Assembly (NCBI GenBank): GCA_038496445.1
Contig: JALMLS010000466.1
Coordinates: forward strand, 310,001 to 374,000
Length of the DNA: 64,000 nt
Direction: 5' to 3'
Source of the DNA: Trichosphaerium sp. ATCC 40318
Taxonomy: Eukaryota > Discosea > Flabellinia > Trichosidae
The notes under the pieces were generated by a model. It did no database searches and was not told where the DNA came from. It saw only the letters and a list, made by a program, of their open reading frames with translations. The position numbers and the translations under genes were made by a program. Positions 35,377 through 47,186 of this stretch are shown here, piece by piece. Position 1 is the stretch's first letter, and the number at the start of each line of letters is the position of its first letter.

Positions 35377-38300
35377 ATGAGTACAAAAAAACGTAAACGG
35401 CGAGAGACAAATCAGTCTAAAACGCCCGGTAAGGACAGAGGGCGTAGAAGAGTATCTACACAATCGTTAAAACGAAAGGGGTACTGGAAAATAACAATAG
35501 ACAAGATACACGCGAAAAATTTGCCGCGTTCGAGCCTCTACGGGTACCTAACGCCTCAGAAGAAAGAAATTTACAGGTGGTAGTTTTGGAAAAGCAAATC
35601 CCTATCTGATTTTTTTGTGGGATGATAAGAGCAAGCTTCAGACAGAAGTGGTGAAAAACTGTACGTTTGAGCTAAAACTATCACGTTCAAGAACTGAAAT
35701 TCTCCGGGGCTTCTAAAACGCGTCTAATCAGCTTTAGCGCACGACGCACAGTTCTCTAGTAGCTTCACATTCGAATATCAGCTGTCGAATTGTGAAGAGC
35801 TAAAAAATAGGTTTCTGACAGTAGAAGTGATGGATCATTCCGCGTTAAAGTCGGATTCAATTTTAGGTACAAAAACAATAAAGCAAAATTATTAATTGAA
35901 ATACAAGCAAAACAAACTAAACCTTTTTTTGTTCTCGCTTCCCAACTGTACTTCCGTACTTACAGTATCAATTAATTCTATAATAATAGGATACGTGACC
36001 CTGGACTTGTTTTTATTGGCAACAGGACCTGTAACACATGATGTTGCAATACAAAAAATTGACAAGGTATTAAGAATTTTTTTTTTACGCTTAATCTACT
36101 TGTTTTGTCGCTAAAACGATGTTATTCTGGCGTAGAAAAATAAGTCAAGTCGTGCAAAGGAGCATGGATTTACAACACGGGGTAGATTGAATTTTAGTGT
36201 TACGATGAAGTGTATATCGACGAGTACGTAGTCGCCTGAGCGTTTCGTGTTTTTTCACATGAAAAAAAGACGTGTTTGCTGATTGGGTTTTTTTTTTCAG
36301 TCGACGTTTCTTTAAGCAATGTTTCATGCAGCCAACTTCGTCCTGGCAATAAACATCACTTTGCAGAATGGGAGAATGATAGTCATCTTGAGATATACTT
36401 CAAAGATCATCCGGATGCAAGGAGACTGTACGAAATTTCAAAACTTTTTTGTTCGTTCTATTCTTAGTTTTTTTTCAATTTTTCATTAATTTTTACAAAA
36501 CAAACTCCTCACATACGCCAAGTACGCCCATTTGTTACAACACAAATAATCCTTCATGGCTTCGGATAGCTCCTCTACCGTTCACAGCGACACTACGGGT
36601 ACGTTTAAAACTTGTTGTGGCGAATTAAAACTAAATCTTATTATCAGTCTCTATTAAAACAAACTATCGTTGTTGAAGTATATAACGATTGTGAGGGTGC
36701 CAAGGAACTATTAGGAACATCTTCAGTGCGATAGAAACAGCTAGAAAACCAAAAAAATACTGACTTTTTTTTTTTCAATAGCTGTCTTTATCCTCATGTT
36801 ACTCATTACGTGAAGAACCAGTACATTTTACTGAAGCGTTTGAGTTCAAAGATACGAAATTTGGGTATATTGAAGGACAAATGACATTACGCGATTTACC
36901 ACCTCTTGCTCAAATGGAAGATGGCTTGCACTGCGACACGAGTAACTTTATCAATAACTTCTCTTTAACTAATTTTATTAGAAATCATGCAAGCTTCACC
37001 AATAGTTGTAGGTGCAGTGACACCAGACAAGAAGATTTATAAGTATCCAAACGACATTTGAAATTTTTTTCTATTTTTTTTATAATTGCGACTCCTTTTT
37101 ATCTATTGCCTTGACAATGTTGTGATTACGGTTAAATGCACCTGTTTTCAAGAGACCTGATAGTATATTAAATGGCCTCGCAAAAACAGCACATGTATCA
37201 TTAGAGATAAGACAAATGCAACAAAAGATTAAAAAAATTGCAGATAGTATAAGAAAAAAAACTAGACCACGTGCTTCTCGTTCTCAAAGTAGCATTAATC
37301 CTTTATCACTTTTAAAACAACTAAATGAGATGACTGAAAGTGATCCTAAAAATGCAGCTACAATATGTCATGATAACGGCATATTGCGGCTAGTAGTCCC
37401 AATGCTTGTACGCCCTTGTCAACACCACTAAAAACTATTTTTTCATTTTTTTTTTTCATCTGACTCTTCATTTTCTAACGCTTTTTTCAGAGAACAGATG
37501 AGCCAAAACTCCAAGATGAAGTGATTAGATTATTGCTATCTGTTTGTAAAAGTGGTACAGTGCAGTTTTAAAAGAATACTTTCTCAGCGAATCGCTTACG
37601 AAGACTAAATCAAAAATAGATTCCAATTGTCTAGCCGAGCTAGAGAATAGAGATGGCTTAACTCTTTTATTAAAACTCCTTAAAAGACCTGATAAATATG
37701 TACCTCAGAAGAAAATACTGGAAATTCTCTCTCTACTCTCAATACGTGGTACGTGCTTTCTCTTTTCAGTAGTCATCGTTATCAATAACCTTTGGTATAG
37801 ATTCATTGATACAAAGCAAATTTAGAACAACAGGCTTGATACCTGTGCTTCTAGCTGTCTTACAACGCTCAAAAGGCTCTTCTGCTAAAGTACGTTGCTA
37901 TTTCTTTGTCCTATTCTAACCACTTCCATAATAGCATCTTGTGCTACAGATACTTGGTAATCTGTCTTATGGTCGTGCTGGAGAGATAAAGTCCAATAAG
38001 GATGTTATTAGATACTCAGGAGGTTCGCAAAAAAAACTCAAACAAATGTTGCTGACTCTCTTTTAGGCATACCTATACTACTAGATTTGCTACATTATCA
38101 AAGATTTAGTAAAGCTGTTCTTCATACATTGAAGCAGATTGCACATAAAAGTGAGTTAGCGTAGTAAACAAGACAATGCAGAAAGTCATTAATTGGTTTT
38201 TTTGTAGACTCCGAAAATCAAAAAGCAATTGCAGTGGACATTACAGATCATTTAGTACAACACTTCGATACTGGTGATGCCAATGATAATACAACACTTG

Positions 38301-40459
38301 TTTTACTACAAGTTATTTCTCAATTCATCCCTGTAAAGTCAGAGGAAGCAAACATCGTCCTGGAGAAGGTAATTTCCTTGAAAACAAACTTATGGTTATT
38401 AATGTTTTGGTATAGGCGAGCAAGATTTTGATTAGCATATCATCGTCAACTACAGAAGCTGTTGCTGATAAAGCTATGTTTTTATTAAAGGCGTATAGAA
38501 CATCAGAGTCTGAACAACATCTTGTTGCAGATATCTTAGATACTATTAAGCGAAAGGATAGTAGAAAAGTAGGTTATTGTTTTTTTGTTGTGTTGCATCT
38601 TTTTACCTTTGTCAACGCATTCTTCTTCTTACTCTTTGTCCAAAGGAAATCCATGTTGCCTTACGTATGTTAAAAAATCTTTTGGAGGATAATCAAGAGG
38701 TACAATGGAGGGACATGATAGCCCTTTGTACAAAAAAACAAATCAGTTAACACAATTTTTTTTATAATAGAACCTTGACAAAATATCTGCACTTCTTGTT
38801 GACAATAACTCGCAACTTACTTCACTATTATCTGTTCTTGAAACTGAAGATCCTATTGACATCGGACTCGGTTTAAGATGTATAAACATACTCTCACAAG
38901 ACAGTACAACAATTCAGAATCATGTAGACGAAAATATCCTTACATACACTTAGGTGATGCATTGTGCTTAGAGATTTACAAACATGGAGACAAAGAACTC
39001 CTCAGGCGGCTTGTAAGTTTATTGGCTAGTGAAGATCAAAACATTCAACAAAATTGCTTAAGTTTAATACTCAATATCGCAACAGGTAAGGAGCGAGTCG
39101 ACTCCTAATTCATGAATCTGGTTTTGGTTTTTTTTTTTCACTTTTTTCTTGACTATTTTTTTATTTTCCTAACGTGTTGTTGTTAAATTTTAGATGAACA
39201 AACACATGGTGAACTTTGTAAAGCAGATGTATTCGAGGCTCTAAGCGCTTTATTGAAAAAATCAGAATCAATAATAGTCACGCAAACAAGTCTTAAACTT
39301 GTAGCTAAGTTGACATCAAGTACGCTCTTTATAGAATATATTCAATAATAACCTCCATTAAGATTCTCCTGTTTCAAGAAAACTCATGTTATCAAAACAG
39401 ATACCTGTAATACAATTTGTAGAGTACGAGAGTCCATTTCTTTGAAATCACAAAAAAAAAAGCTAACAATCAACAAAGGTACTTGACACATGAAGCTGAG
39501 GTTGTTTACCATGCAGTTCGTATTATACATAACCTATGCTTTCCTATTATACCTGATGTACGTCAACTCCTTCATTTCTAAGACTTGTTTCACTAAATCT
39601 GTTTCAGACGAAACAAATCCTTGAGAACATAATTATCACAAACACTGTTACTACTTTATTCAGTATTGTATCCAATCCATCGCTTTTGACCCCAAAACCA
39701 CAACCAGTTGTTCAAGCTGCTTTAGCAGCTATTGGTGATTTAGTTACAGGTACGGTTAGAATCGCATAACTGAGCTACATTCAAAAAAATCGAACATAAA
39801 CATTTTAGCACTTTTTTTAAGTCCCTTGACTCCAGTTCCTTTCAAAACAAGTTTTTTATAAATTATACCTCTAAAACAAAGATTTACACATGACCGTGTT
39901 TGTTGTTAACTTGAATATATAGAGGATGATGTTAGAGAGTCAATAAACGAAAAACAAGCTGTGAAAAAATTGCAAAAAATGGCAAATGATCCTATAATAG
40001 GCCCAGCTGCACGTAACTGTCTAAAAGCATTCTCTTCAGCGACTGCATTACTGTACGCCATCTAAATTTCCCAAGGAAAAAAACTCTAGTTTGTATACAA
40101 ACTGTCAATATCGTTACTTACATCTCTTTCCTCGTAGTGAATTCCCTGAAGATTTTATTTGTCCTATTTCTCAAGAGCCTTTTCAAGATCCTGTAATGAC
40201 TTGTGATGGTCACTCTTATGAAAGAGAGATGATTGAAGACTGGCTTTCTGGACATGACCTTTCACCACTAACTGGAGAGACTTTACCTAGCAAGGTAAAT
40301 TCCGTCAAACAGATTCCTCTTTTTTTCTTGATTTTTTTCTTTATAATTGTTTTTCCTCGCTAACGTTCTTTGTGAAAGGTCCTCATCCCTAATATAACAC
40401 TGAGAAAAGCTGTGCAAGAATTCTTGCATAAATATCCTGAACTAGCTGATAATGCATAG
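35377..40459 (+). CDS. C2-C2-armadillo-U-box E3 ubiquitin ligase
   Basis: Starts with a basic stretch (MSTKKRKRRETNQSKTPGKD) and then a C2 domain: YWKITIDKIHAKNLPRSSL, FGKANPYLIFLWDDKSKLQ, FTFEYQLSNCEELKNRFLTV. A second C2-like region follows (QTIVVEVYNDCEGAKELLGT, VHFTEAFEFKDTKFGYIEG). After a coiled coil (MQQKIKKIADSIRKK) come many ARM-type helices (LLKLLKRPDKYVPQKKILEI, GGIPILLDLLHYQRFSKAVL). The C terminus is a U-box: FPEDFICPISQEPFQDPVMT, CDGHSYEREMIEDWL, LSPLTGETLPSK, ITLRKAVQEFL. The U-box Pro, Cys and Asp-Gly-x-Ser/Thr-Tyr-Glu-Arg signature is intact, so it should bind E2 enzymes. About 25 introns, roughly 1,150 residues. C2 domains imply membrane or phospholipid contact; target proteins are unknown. 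Confidence 0.85.
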
Positions 40460-40877
40460 TTTTGAGATGAATTGTAAACTAGCTTGTAAACGTAAAAAAA
40501 AAACCAAGACAAAAAAAAAATTTAACAACATTTACAACTACATTCACTCTTAGTAAACAACAATGTACATGAATCTATACCTCATTTGCTTGTGTGCTCT
40601 ACATACGTTAAACAAAGTTAATTAGTCAGCAAACAATTGTGAATGAAATCTTACTTTTTTAATGGTTTCATTTGCGCTTGCGAACGTATTGAACCCAACG
40701 ATGGGTCAAACCACGAATACCCTATTATACGTTGAAATAAGGATGCTCGCTTTCTCTATTGTGTCACCACCAAAGGTGCTTTTGTCAGGCTAGATATGAG
40801 AGGATCAAAGTAGGCATTCTGTGGATTCCTTGGCACTGTTATTGCTTCTGAAATACCAAAACGTGGCATATCATTAC

Positions 40878-40990
40878 CTTAATTGCTTTTGTATGTATAC
40901 TGTTCTTGGAGGAGCTCTCTTCGAAGATGTTTATGGCGTGATGCACAAAAATCATTGTATCTTAAAACTCCGTATTTGAAAGCTGAGTTG
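40878..40990 (-). pseudogene. SRP68-like N-terminal fragment
   Basis: The minus strand reads FKYGVLRYNDFCASRHKHLR, similar to the N-terminal signature of signal recognition particle subunit SRP68 (YGLRHGDYQRYRNYCSRRLRRLR). The match covers about 20 residues. Neither the sequence upstream nor the next open segment (AITVPRNPQNAYFDPLISS) can be extended into SRP68, so this is most likely a remnant or a chance match. Confidence 0.25.
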
Positions 40991-42153
40991 ATAGATATCT
41001 TGTTAATAGTGACACATCATATCAAGAAGTATGTGAGCCAAGGGATAGTGTGGGAGATGTGACGACATCTAAACTGGTACGGCTATAGTATACGGGCTCA
41101 CTTAATAACTTATTGATTCTAGAGCCATCGTGTCTTACCTTTCTATCAATGTTTTTCAAGTTTGGTGGCATTAGATGATTTCAACCAGGTACAGTTTTAA
41201 TAAAGTAGTTAGTTATTGTTCTATTTCTTAGACTCATTAATTCACGCGTAGGATTAAAGCCAGCGATGTATTTGATACTAATTTTGTTTCCACTTTTAAT
41301 CTTATTCTCTTACGTCACTTTTGGTTTCACATTTCCTACCTTGGTTCTGTTTGTTGGGCATGTCAATGGGTTTAATGGCTGGAATGACACATCGCCAAAG
41401 GTACGGCAATACTATAGATATCTGCAACTCATAGGTTACAACATATTTTTACAGAAATTCCTGTTTACAATAATCAATTTGGTACAATGTCAAACTATTG
41501 TCATTGGTACAAGAAGCGGAAATGTACTTTATTTTTACAGAGATACAGTTGAAAAGAAAGGTGAAATTGGTGGTAGTTGGGTAAGAAACATATTGGTAAA
41601 TGGCAAGAGTGGAAAGTCAGCAAGAAATAAAAGAACATCGGACATTGTTGGTCTCGAGAAAAAAAAACCCAAGTGATGATTTGAAACACCTTTTTGAGCG
41701 TTTTCACGTTCTATATTGAGTTGAGTCTAAGAGAAGGTTGAGTATAAGCGTTTTCGCCTCTTTTGAACAACAGGTTGCTGAAAAAGTCGTTAAGCGTTTC
41801 TGTTAGTTTGGTATTGCTTGTGAGAACGACAATAGCGGATCTATATTGAAGGGTACGGTATTTGACACGCGTAAACGCACTAAACAAACGAAAACAGCTT
41901 TTTCGCCGTAAAAAAGCTTGACAAGCTATCAAAACACCAATATTGTGGCCTCGGCGCGTTAATACAGGTAAATATTAATTTTTTGCCTTTAACAGCTTAT
42001 AAGTCATTAAAACATCGTAAATACACGTAATTGGTATCCGTATTTATTATTTTCAACAAAAAAAACGGTGCTTGGCGCGTTTATTCAAAACAAAGGCGCC
42101 ATTCAGCCACCAAATATTTTCTTATTTCATTCTTGTTGTTATGATCTTGAAGT

Positions 42154-42194
42154 CCGTACAGCCAATAACAATACGATACCTATTGGTTGTACGG
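42154..42194. repeat. 14-bp inverted repeat with 13-nt loop
   Basis: Arms CCGTACAGCCAATA (42154-42167) and TATTGGTTGTACGG (42181-42194) pair at 13 of 14 positions. In the gene-poor stretch; could be a hairpin or a protein-binding palindrome. Confidence 0.6.
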
Positions 42195-42468
42195 GACGTA
42201 ACAACCTAACAACACGTGTTGGATACCGTTTTTGAGTCGTGATACGTTTTGAGAAACAAAACACATTTTTGGCTCTGATAGGAGATTTTTCGATTAAAAA
42301 AGCCAAATTCGAAGGTGTCTTTTATCTTGTGTTTCAATTCATCCTGAAATGAGGAAATAGAGTACTCACAAAAGACGTTTTTTTTTTATCTTTTTTCAAC
42401 TGTTTCGATAGAATTTTCATTTGACCTTTTGTCACGTGTGGTGAAGGTGTCAGTCAAAAAACGTGAAC

Positions 42469-42559
42469 TACCCGATATCGGGTATTTTTTTTTCATTAAA
42501 TACCGCGGTAATTCTTAGATTGTGTTCGATTGGGAATGGTAATGCCGAGGCTCATTACC
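42469..42559. repeat. Cluster of three palindromes
   Basis: TACCCGATATCGGGTA (42469-42484) is a perfect 16-bp palindrome. TACCGCGGTA (42501-42510) is perfect over 10 bp. GGTAATG (42538-42544) and CATTACC (42553-42559) form a 7-bp inverted repeat around CCGAGGCT. Three dyads in 91 bp is unusual. A CACGTG lies just upstream (42433-42438). Confidence 0.65.
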
Positions 42560-42584
42560 ATCGAAACCATTACTATTGAAACGC

Positions 42585-42603
42585 TTTTTTTTTTTTTTTT
42601 TTT
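42585..42603. repeat. Poly-T run of 19
   Basis: Uninterrupted T19, the longest homopolymer noticed in the window. It may be a retroposed tail in reverse or simple slippage; no flanking target-site duplication was seen. Confidence 0.7.
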
Positions 42604-42945
42604 GTGTTCATTGATTGATAAAACGAAAATCTCCGTTAACGTATCTTAGTTTTTTTGGTAGGGTTTTTACCGTAGATTCATTATACAATAAAAACTCGGA
42701 GCTTTATGAAAGCTCAAAAAAAATATATCACGTTCTAGAATTCAACAAAGATTTTACACTTTGTCGTTGATATACAACCATAAATGACTGACAGCGATGA
42801 TGAACCACCTACCCCAAGTACGCACATAACCTCAATAATCTCTTTGAGAAGATTACTACAGTTTTTGGGCACCAAAACTATCCGTGAAAAAGCTCTTTTT
42901 TAACCATAACAAACCATCAACAACAACCTCAACAACAACTCAACA

Positions 42946-45501
42946 ATGTCTCTCTCTACTACTACTTCCTCTTGCACACTCACACCTACCCGTACAGTAA
43001 TGACTAGGACAGACCTAGCCAAGTTTTCATGTATTAGACTTCGCGCAATAGCAAAGGCTTGGGAGATGACGCGCTACTCCAAATTGCGAAAGACCGCTCT
43101 AATTGAAGCCATTTACACAACTATGCGTACGTTGTTAACAGTTTAAAAGCTCTAAAACTTTTCGCTTTCTTTTTAACTATTCAACTTACTGTCAACTTCG
43201 ACTTTTGTTCTAACTCACTTTAGACAACGAAGGAGATCAGTTGATGCTGGAGCGGGCCAGTTATCAACGTGAAGAAGTTAACAACGCCCTGTTACGTATC
43301 AAAAAGCGTAAGCGTACCGCAAAGTCCAAAGCCAGGCAGGCTGAGTACGATGCTGAGGTTGCTCGTAAAGCTGAGGCTGCTCGTAAGGCTGAAGCTGACC
43401 GAGAAGCTGAAGCTGCTCGCCGAGCGGACATAACGGTTCAAATGGGTGCCTTTGCTGCCCAGTTCAACGCAAAGCTTGCTGCTCAAAAGGCTGAGCATGA
43501 CAAAACAAACGCAAAGCTGGCTGCTCAACAAGCCGAGCACGACAAAACTAACGTTAAAGTCACAGCATTGGAAGGCGAATGTACAGCCTTGAAAACTACA
43601 ACTAAACGCCTTAAACTTGGTTTGGCCGTTACTAATTGTGCATTCCTTCAAATGGCGCTCCTAATCGCCTTCAGTTCGATAAGAGATAAGACTCTCGATG
43701 AAATTATCGAAAAAGGTACGTACACTTTTTTTTCGAAGAATTTTTCTAAATCTAACTTTTTTTTCCTGTAGACTATGACTGTCTTGGCGTACACATAGAC
43801 GCCCTGGTCATTCTTGTCGCTTTCTTCTATGAAGTTCTAGAAAATATTATCTACCCTGATGATTTTCTTTACAAAGACGGTGCTCGTAAACGGGATTGGA
43901 AGAAGGAGACCACGTTCAATGTTTTCCTTGGAAAGTATTTCAAGGCCCGTCCAGACCTCCTGCGCCACATGCTTGTACATGACACACATGTACAAAACGT
44001 AGTTGGGGAAATACCTCAACACAAAATATCAAAGCCTGACCTTGCCGTTGTACCCAAATCTATAAAAATAGGCGAGAACGACAAGGTCAAGATCCACCAA
44101 ATCGCCATAATTTGGGAACTCAAAAAGGGAACTGGTACGCTTTCTCTTTTTTTCTTTTTTTTTTCCTCTCTTTCTTTCATTGTACTAAATGTTTTCTTAG
44201 CGGATTTTACAACTGCAGAGAAGGGGCAAACATGGCATTACCTCCACAAGCTCCTTTATGCCCAAAAAACGCGCACGGAGGCATATGCCATTCTTATGAA
44301 CTTTGACAAAGTCATGTTTCTCAAGATTTCGATGGCAACACGTGAGGAGCTGAAAAATCCAAGCTACTTCACGTGTGGGCCGTACGACATTGATGGTGTG
44401 GGCGGGAAATACCTCTTCACAATGCTCAACCAAACGCCTGAAGCGCTGGGCTTTCGCATCAAAAAATTCACGTATAAAGATACGGAGTACTTGGCTGGCG
44501 GAATTTTGGGTATTGGCGCTTCAGCTGTAGTTTATTCGCTACAAATTCCTACCAAAGACGGGAAGGATACAAGAATAGTTGCGGTTAAGGAATTTAAACC
44601 AGACCGTAAACAGTTCATTCACGAAGAGATCAACATTTACAAGAAGCTTAAGAAAGTTTCTACTGTACCTAACTTGGTACGCAACCCATCATTTCTTTTT
44701 TTTTTCTTTCTTTCTAACATTTTTTATTGCAGGTTCATTACACACAAGATCATATTTTTTTAAGTCCTGTTGGCACGAGAATAAAAAATTGGGGTGATAT
44801 TGCAGACACTTATGGATTTATCTCTGGTATCATTAGTACGCTAAAGATCGCGCACGAAATGGAAATAGTTCATAGGTATGTCAACTTAGTTTTTTTTTTT
44901 ACATTGACATTGCAATGTGTCAAAATTTTTCAGTGAAGCACATGTGTCACTTTATGTTTGCGTTTTTCTTTTCTTAGTGCATCAGTACTGATATTATTTT
45001 AGGGATGTTTCTACATCTAATATCATGTTTGCGAATGCTAAGCCTTTACTAATCGACTGGGGTTCTACTGTGGCTCCTGGCGTACCAGTGGTTATCGCAG
45101 GGACTCTAAAATATGCTCCACATCATGTCTTGTGTTCCTTTGGTTCTAAGAAGCTGGTCAGGTACCTACCTTCTGACGACCTACAGTCTTTTGTCTTCGT
45201 ATTGGCCTACCTCTGCAGCTTAAAGAAAAAGAGCTGGGACGTTGCTTACGATAAGTGGGCAGCTATCACATGCAAACCAAACTACGACGCCAAAGAAGAA
45301 GACAATCTCAGAGAACTGTTGTTTCATGAACGAAGCACGAACATGTTTTTTGGATGGTCAAATGCTCTCAACCTGGCCAAGAAAGCGGATTATGATGGCC
45401 TCATTCTCGAACTCGTAAACTTACTTAAAGATATGAGATCTTATTGGAAATGTAAGGACTGTAAGCGCTATAATTGTTATTGTAATAAAAAAACAGAGTA
45501 A
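42946..45501 (+). CDS. Crinkler-like protein: SAP, coiled coil, PD-(D/E)XK nuclease, protein kinase
   Basis: Six exons, about 720 residues. The N terminus has a SAP-like helix pair (LAKFSCIRLRAIAKAWEMTR, YSKLRKTALIEAIYTT), a DNA-binding motif. A long Ala/Lys/Glu coiled coil follows (EVARKAEAARKAEADREAEA and later AAQKAEHDKTNAKLAAQQ), then a short hydrophobic segment (LAVTNCAFLQMALLIAFSSI). The nuclease-like part has KRDWKKETTFNVFLGKYF, SKPDLAVVPKS and IAIIWELKKGT: the D...ExK pattern of PD-(D/E)XK folds. The kinase has GIGASAVVY (glycine loop), VAVKEF (Lys), HRDVSTSNIMF (catalytic loop, Asp present) and LLIDWGS in place of DFG. It ends with a Cys-rich tail (WKCKDCKRYNCYCNKK). Crinkler (CRN) effectors and their relatives carry such nuclease-kinase pairs, but the usual ubiquitin-like header with LFLAK is absent. 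Could act in the cell's own defence or in a host nucleus. Confidence 0.8.
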
Positions 45502-45931
45502 ACTACAGAACGAAGTAACTTTTTTTCTACTACTAGTTTTTCAAGCCCTTTCTACTTTGTTATTTGTTAATTGCTGTTGAGTGTAACGAGCATTGTGCCA
45601 ACATTGTGCGACTCTTTAAATGCTCAAGTCTTTTTGTAGACTGAAATACACGTTTCTTTTTTGTTGGTTCTCGAGCACCTCCACAAAATCAGGACTCATC
45701 ATGAGCTTACTGATCCAAAATAGAATAAGTCACGTGAATTCTCAAAACATTCACAGTGGGACATGATTATCATAATTGCATAAAGACTCTCACTACATAG
45801 TTGAACTAAAGACAAAACACACTTCATCAACAAGCCAATAGCGTACATTTTCCGCTATATGGAACGCTATTGTTTCTTAAGGCAACCACAATGCTGTTCA
45901 TTTAAGATAGTATCCAAAAGAAAAATCCGCA
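45502..45931. other. Intergenic stretch
   Basis: No gene seen. T-rich just after the nuclease-kinase stop. It contains GTCACGTGAATTC near 45730 and ordinary A/T-rich sequence before the next start. Confidence 0.5.
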
Positions 45932-46326
45932 ATGCCACTCGTTGGTCACTCGCTTATGCCTGGAATGAAGAAGTGCACCTTCAATGACTACAAAAAGATT
46001 GAGTTCAAAGTAAATTCGTATGGTGATCAAGATAAACAAGTGAAGAAAGCGCTACAGGAACAAAATGTTAGTTTAGATGTAAAGCACTGTTGCTGTACGC
46101 ATTCAAAAGTGACATCACGTGATATATGCCTTATCCTTTTGTAGCGTTAATAGGAAGAGCTCTACCAGAGCACAAGTATAAGGTAGCCAAGTATTGCGCA
46201 AAATACTGTCATGATGGAGAGGAAAAGTTTGTGTATGAGGCAAAAAGACAATTGATGAGTTGGAAGGAAGCACGTGAAAAACTCATAAAGAAAATTGAAG
46301 AAGAAAACAAAAAAGACGTAATGTGA
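45932..46326 (+). CDS. Small unrecognised protein
   Basis: Two exons around one intron that begins near 46068 and ends TTTTGTAG at about 46143. The join uses a GTTTAG donor in phase 1. Exon 1 reads MPLVGHSLMPGMKKCTFNDY and KIEFKVNSYGDQDKQVKKAL; exon 2 reads LIGRALPEHKYKVAKYCAKY and WKEAREKLIKKIEEENKKD. About 105 residues, the second half strongly helical and charged. The intron holds ATCACGTGAT. No family recognised. Confidence 0.5.
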
Positions 46327-46562
46327 CGTGTCATTATAGTTAACTATCTCAAGTGTTGACCAAAAGAAGCTATGTGTCATGCAGTATTTCCAAACCAAGG
46401 TTAACTCACAGTGAACTCATTGGTCAAATAGTAGTAGTAGATGCAAAAACAACACTTGTAGCATAAAACAAACGCAAACGATTTTAAAAAAATATCTTGT
46501 CTGATTTTATTGGCTTTTTTGATTTTTCTTTTTGTTGGTCTTTTTTTTTTGTTTCTTGTTCT

Positions 46563-47075
46563 TTAAACCAAGTCATAAAGTGAGTCCCAAATCTTTTTAA
46601 CTTTAGGCTCAAAATCAGCTACTTTCTCTTTGACTGTAATCAAACTGAAAATAATAGCACTCATATCCTCTTTTCTAACGATAAAAGGTTGTTTGATAAC
46701 AATCTCTCTTTCACCTCCTTGAGACTCTCCAGAGTATGTTTGCATTAATCCCTTAATACCACATATTGTAATTTCTTCTCCTCCATAACATTTCAAGTCA
46801 GGATGCATAGCTTGTGCCTCATCTTGAAGCTGTTTTCCCAATACTTTAAGATCATCTGTTGTCACCTTTTTAGAGTTCATAGAGAATAGTGTTGGTGAAG
46901 AGTTATCGGTTGACATAAAATGGTATGCGCCCATCATTTCGCCGTGGTATTTAAAGTCCTTAATGTCGTATAAAATACCCCATTTATGAGTGAGATTTTC
47001 GCAACAGTGTAACGTGTAGGTTTCAGGTGGGCCTACTGCGACATCTTCTTCATCGTCTTCTACTACTGCATCCAT
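46563..47075 (-). CDS. One-exon alpha/beta protein, related to the neighbouring gene
   Basis: 170 residues in one exon. An acidic N terminus (MDAVVEDDEEDVAVGPPETY) is followed by beta strands and a helix (VTTDDLKVLGKQLQDEAQAM) and a C terminus (FSLITVKEKVADFEPKVKKI then WDSLYDL). The strand-helix-strand layout with a closing helix that packs a 'K-W-SL' or 'KMLSSF' end matches both halves of the next gene on the same strand. This fits a PsbP/Mog1-like alpha-beta-alpha sandwich, but no signature residue proves it. Only about 110 bp separate it from the downstream end of that gene, so it may be a local duplicate. No intron, unlike its relative. Confidence 0.6.
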   Translation of the reverse strand: MDAVVEDDEEDVAVGPPETYTLHCCENLTHKWGILYDIKDFKYHGEMMGAYHFMSTDNSSPTLFSMNSKKVTTDDLKVLGKQLQDEAQAMHPDLKCYGGEEITICGIKGLMQTYSGESQGGEREIVIKQPFIVRKEDMSAIIFSLITVKEKVADFEPKVKKIWDSLYDLV

Positions 47076-47186
47076 ACTGGCACTATGTACATATATATTA
47101 GGATAAAAGACATATTATGGTCAGTAAGGAGAAAAGAAAAAAAGTTTTGTTTTTTGATATCTTGAAAACCGGTGAAATTAGTGAGC

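Larger units (their letters stand above)
40460..42945. other. Gene-poor stretch between the U-box ligase and the nuclease-kinase gene
   Basis: About 2.5 kb with no complete gene on either strand. It holds an SRP68-like fragment, a 136-codon plus-strand open frame (41266-41676) that starts with a hydrophobic run and has no family match, a 14-bp inverted repeat, three palindromes near 42.5 kb and a run of 19 T. A short ATG-plus-donor unit at 42783 (MTDSDDEPPTPS then GTACGC) looks like an orphan first exon. It is the longest gene-poor part of the window. Confidence 0.6.

Noticed and set aside
41266-41676. 136-codon open frame with a piggyBac-like feel
   Set aside because: It begins with a plain hydrophobic run. 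No DDE catalytic residues, no zinc-ribbon and no terminal repeats could be found, and no splice-supported extension exists.
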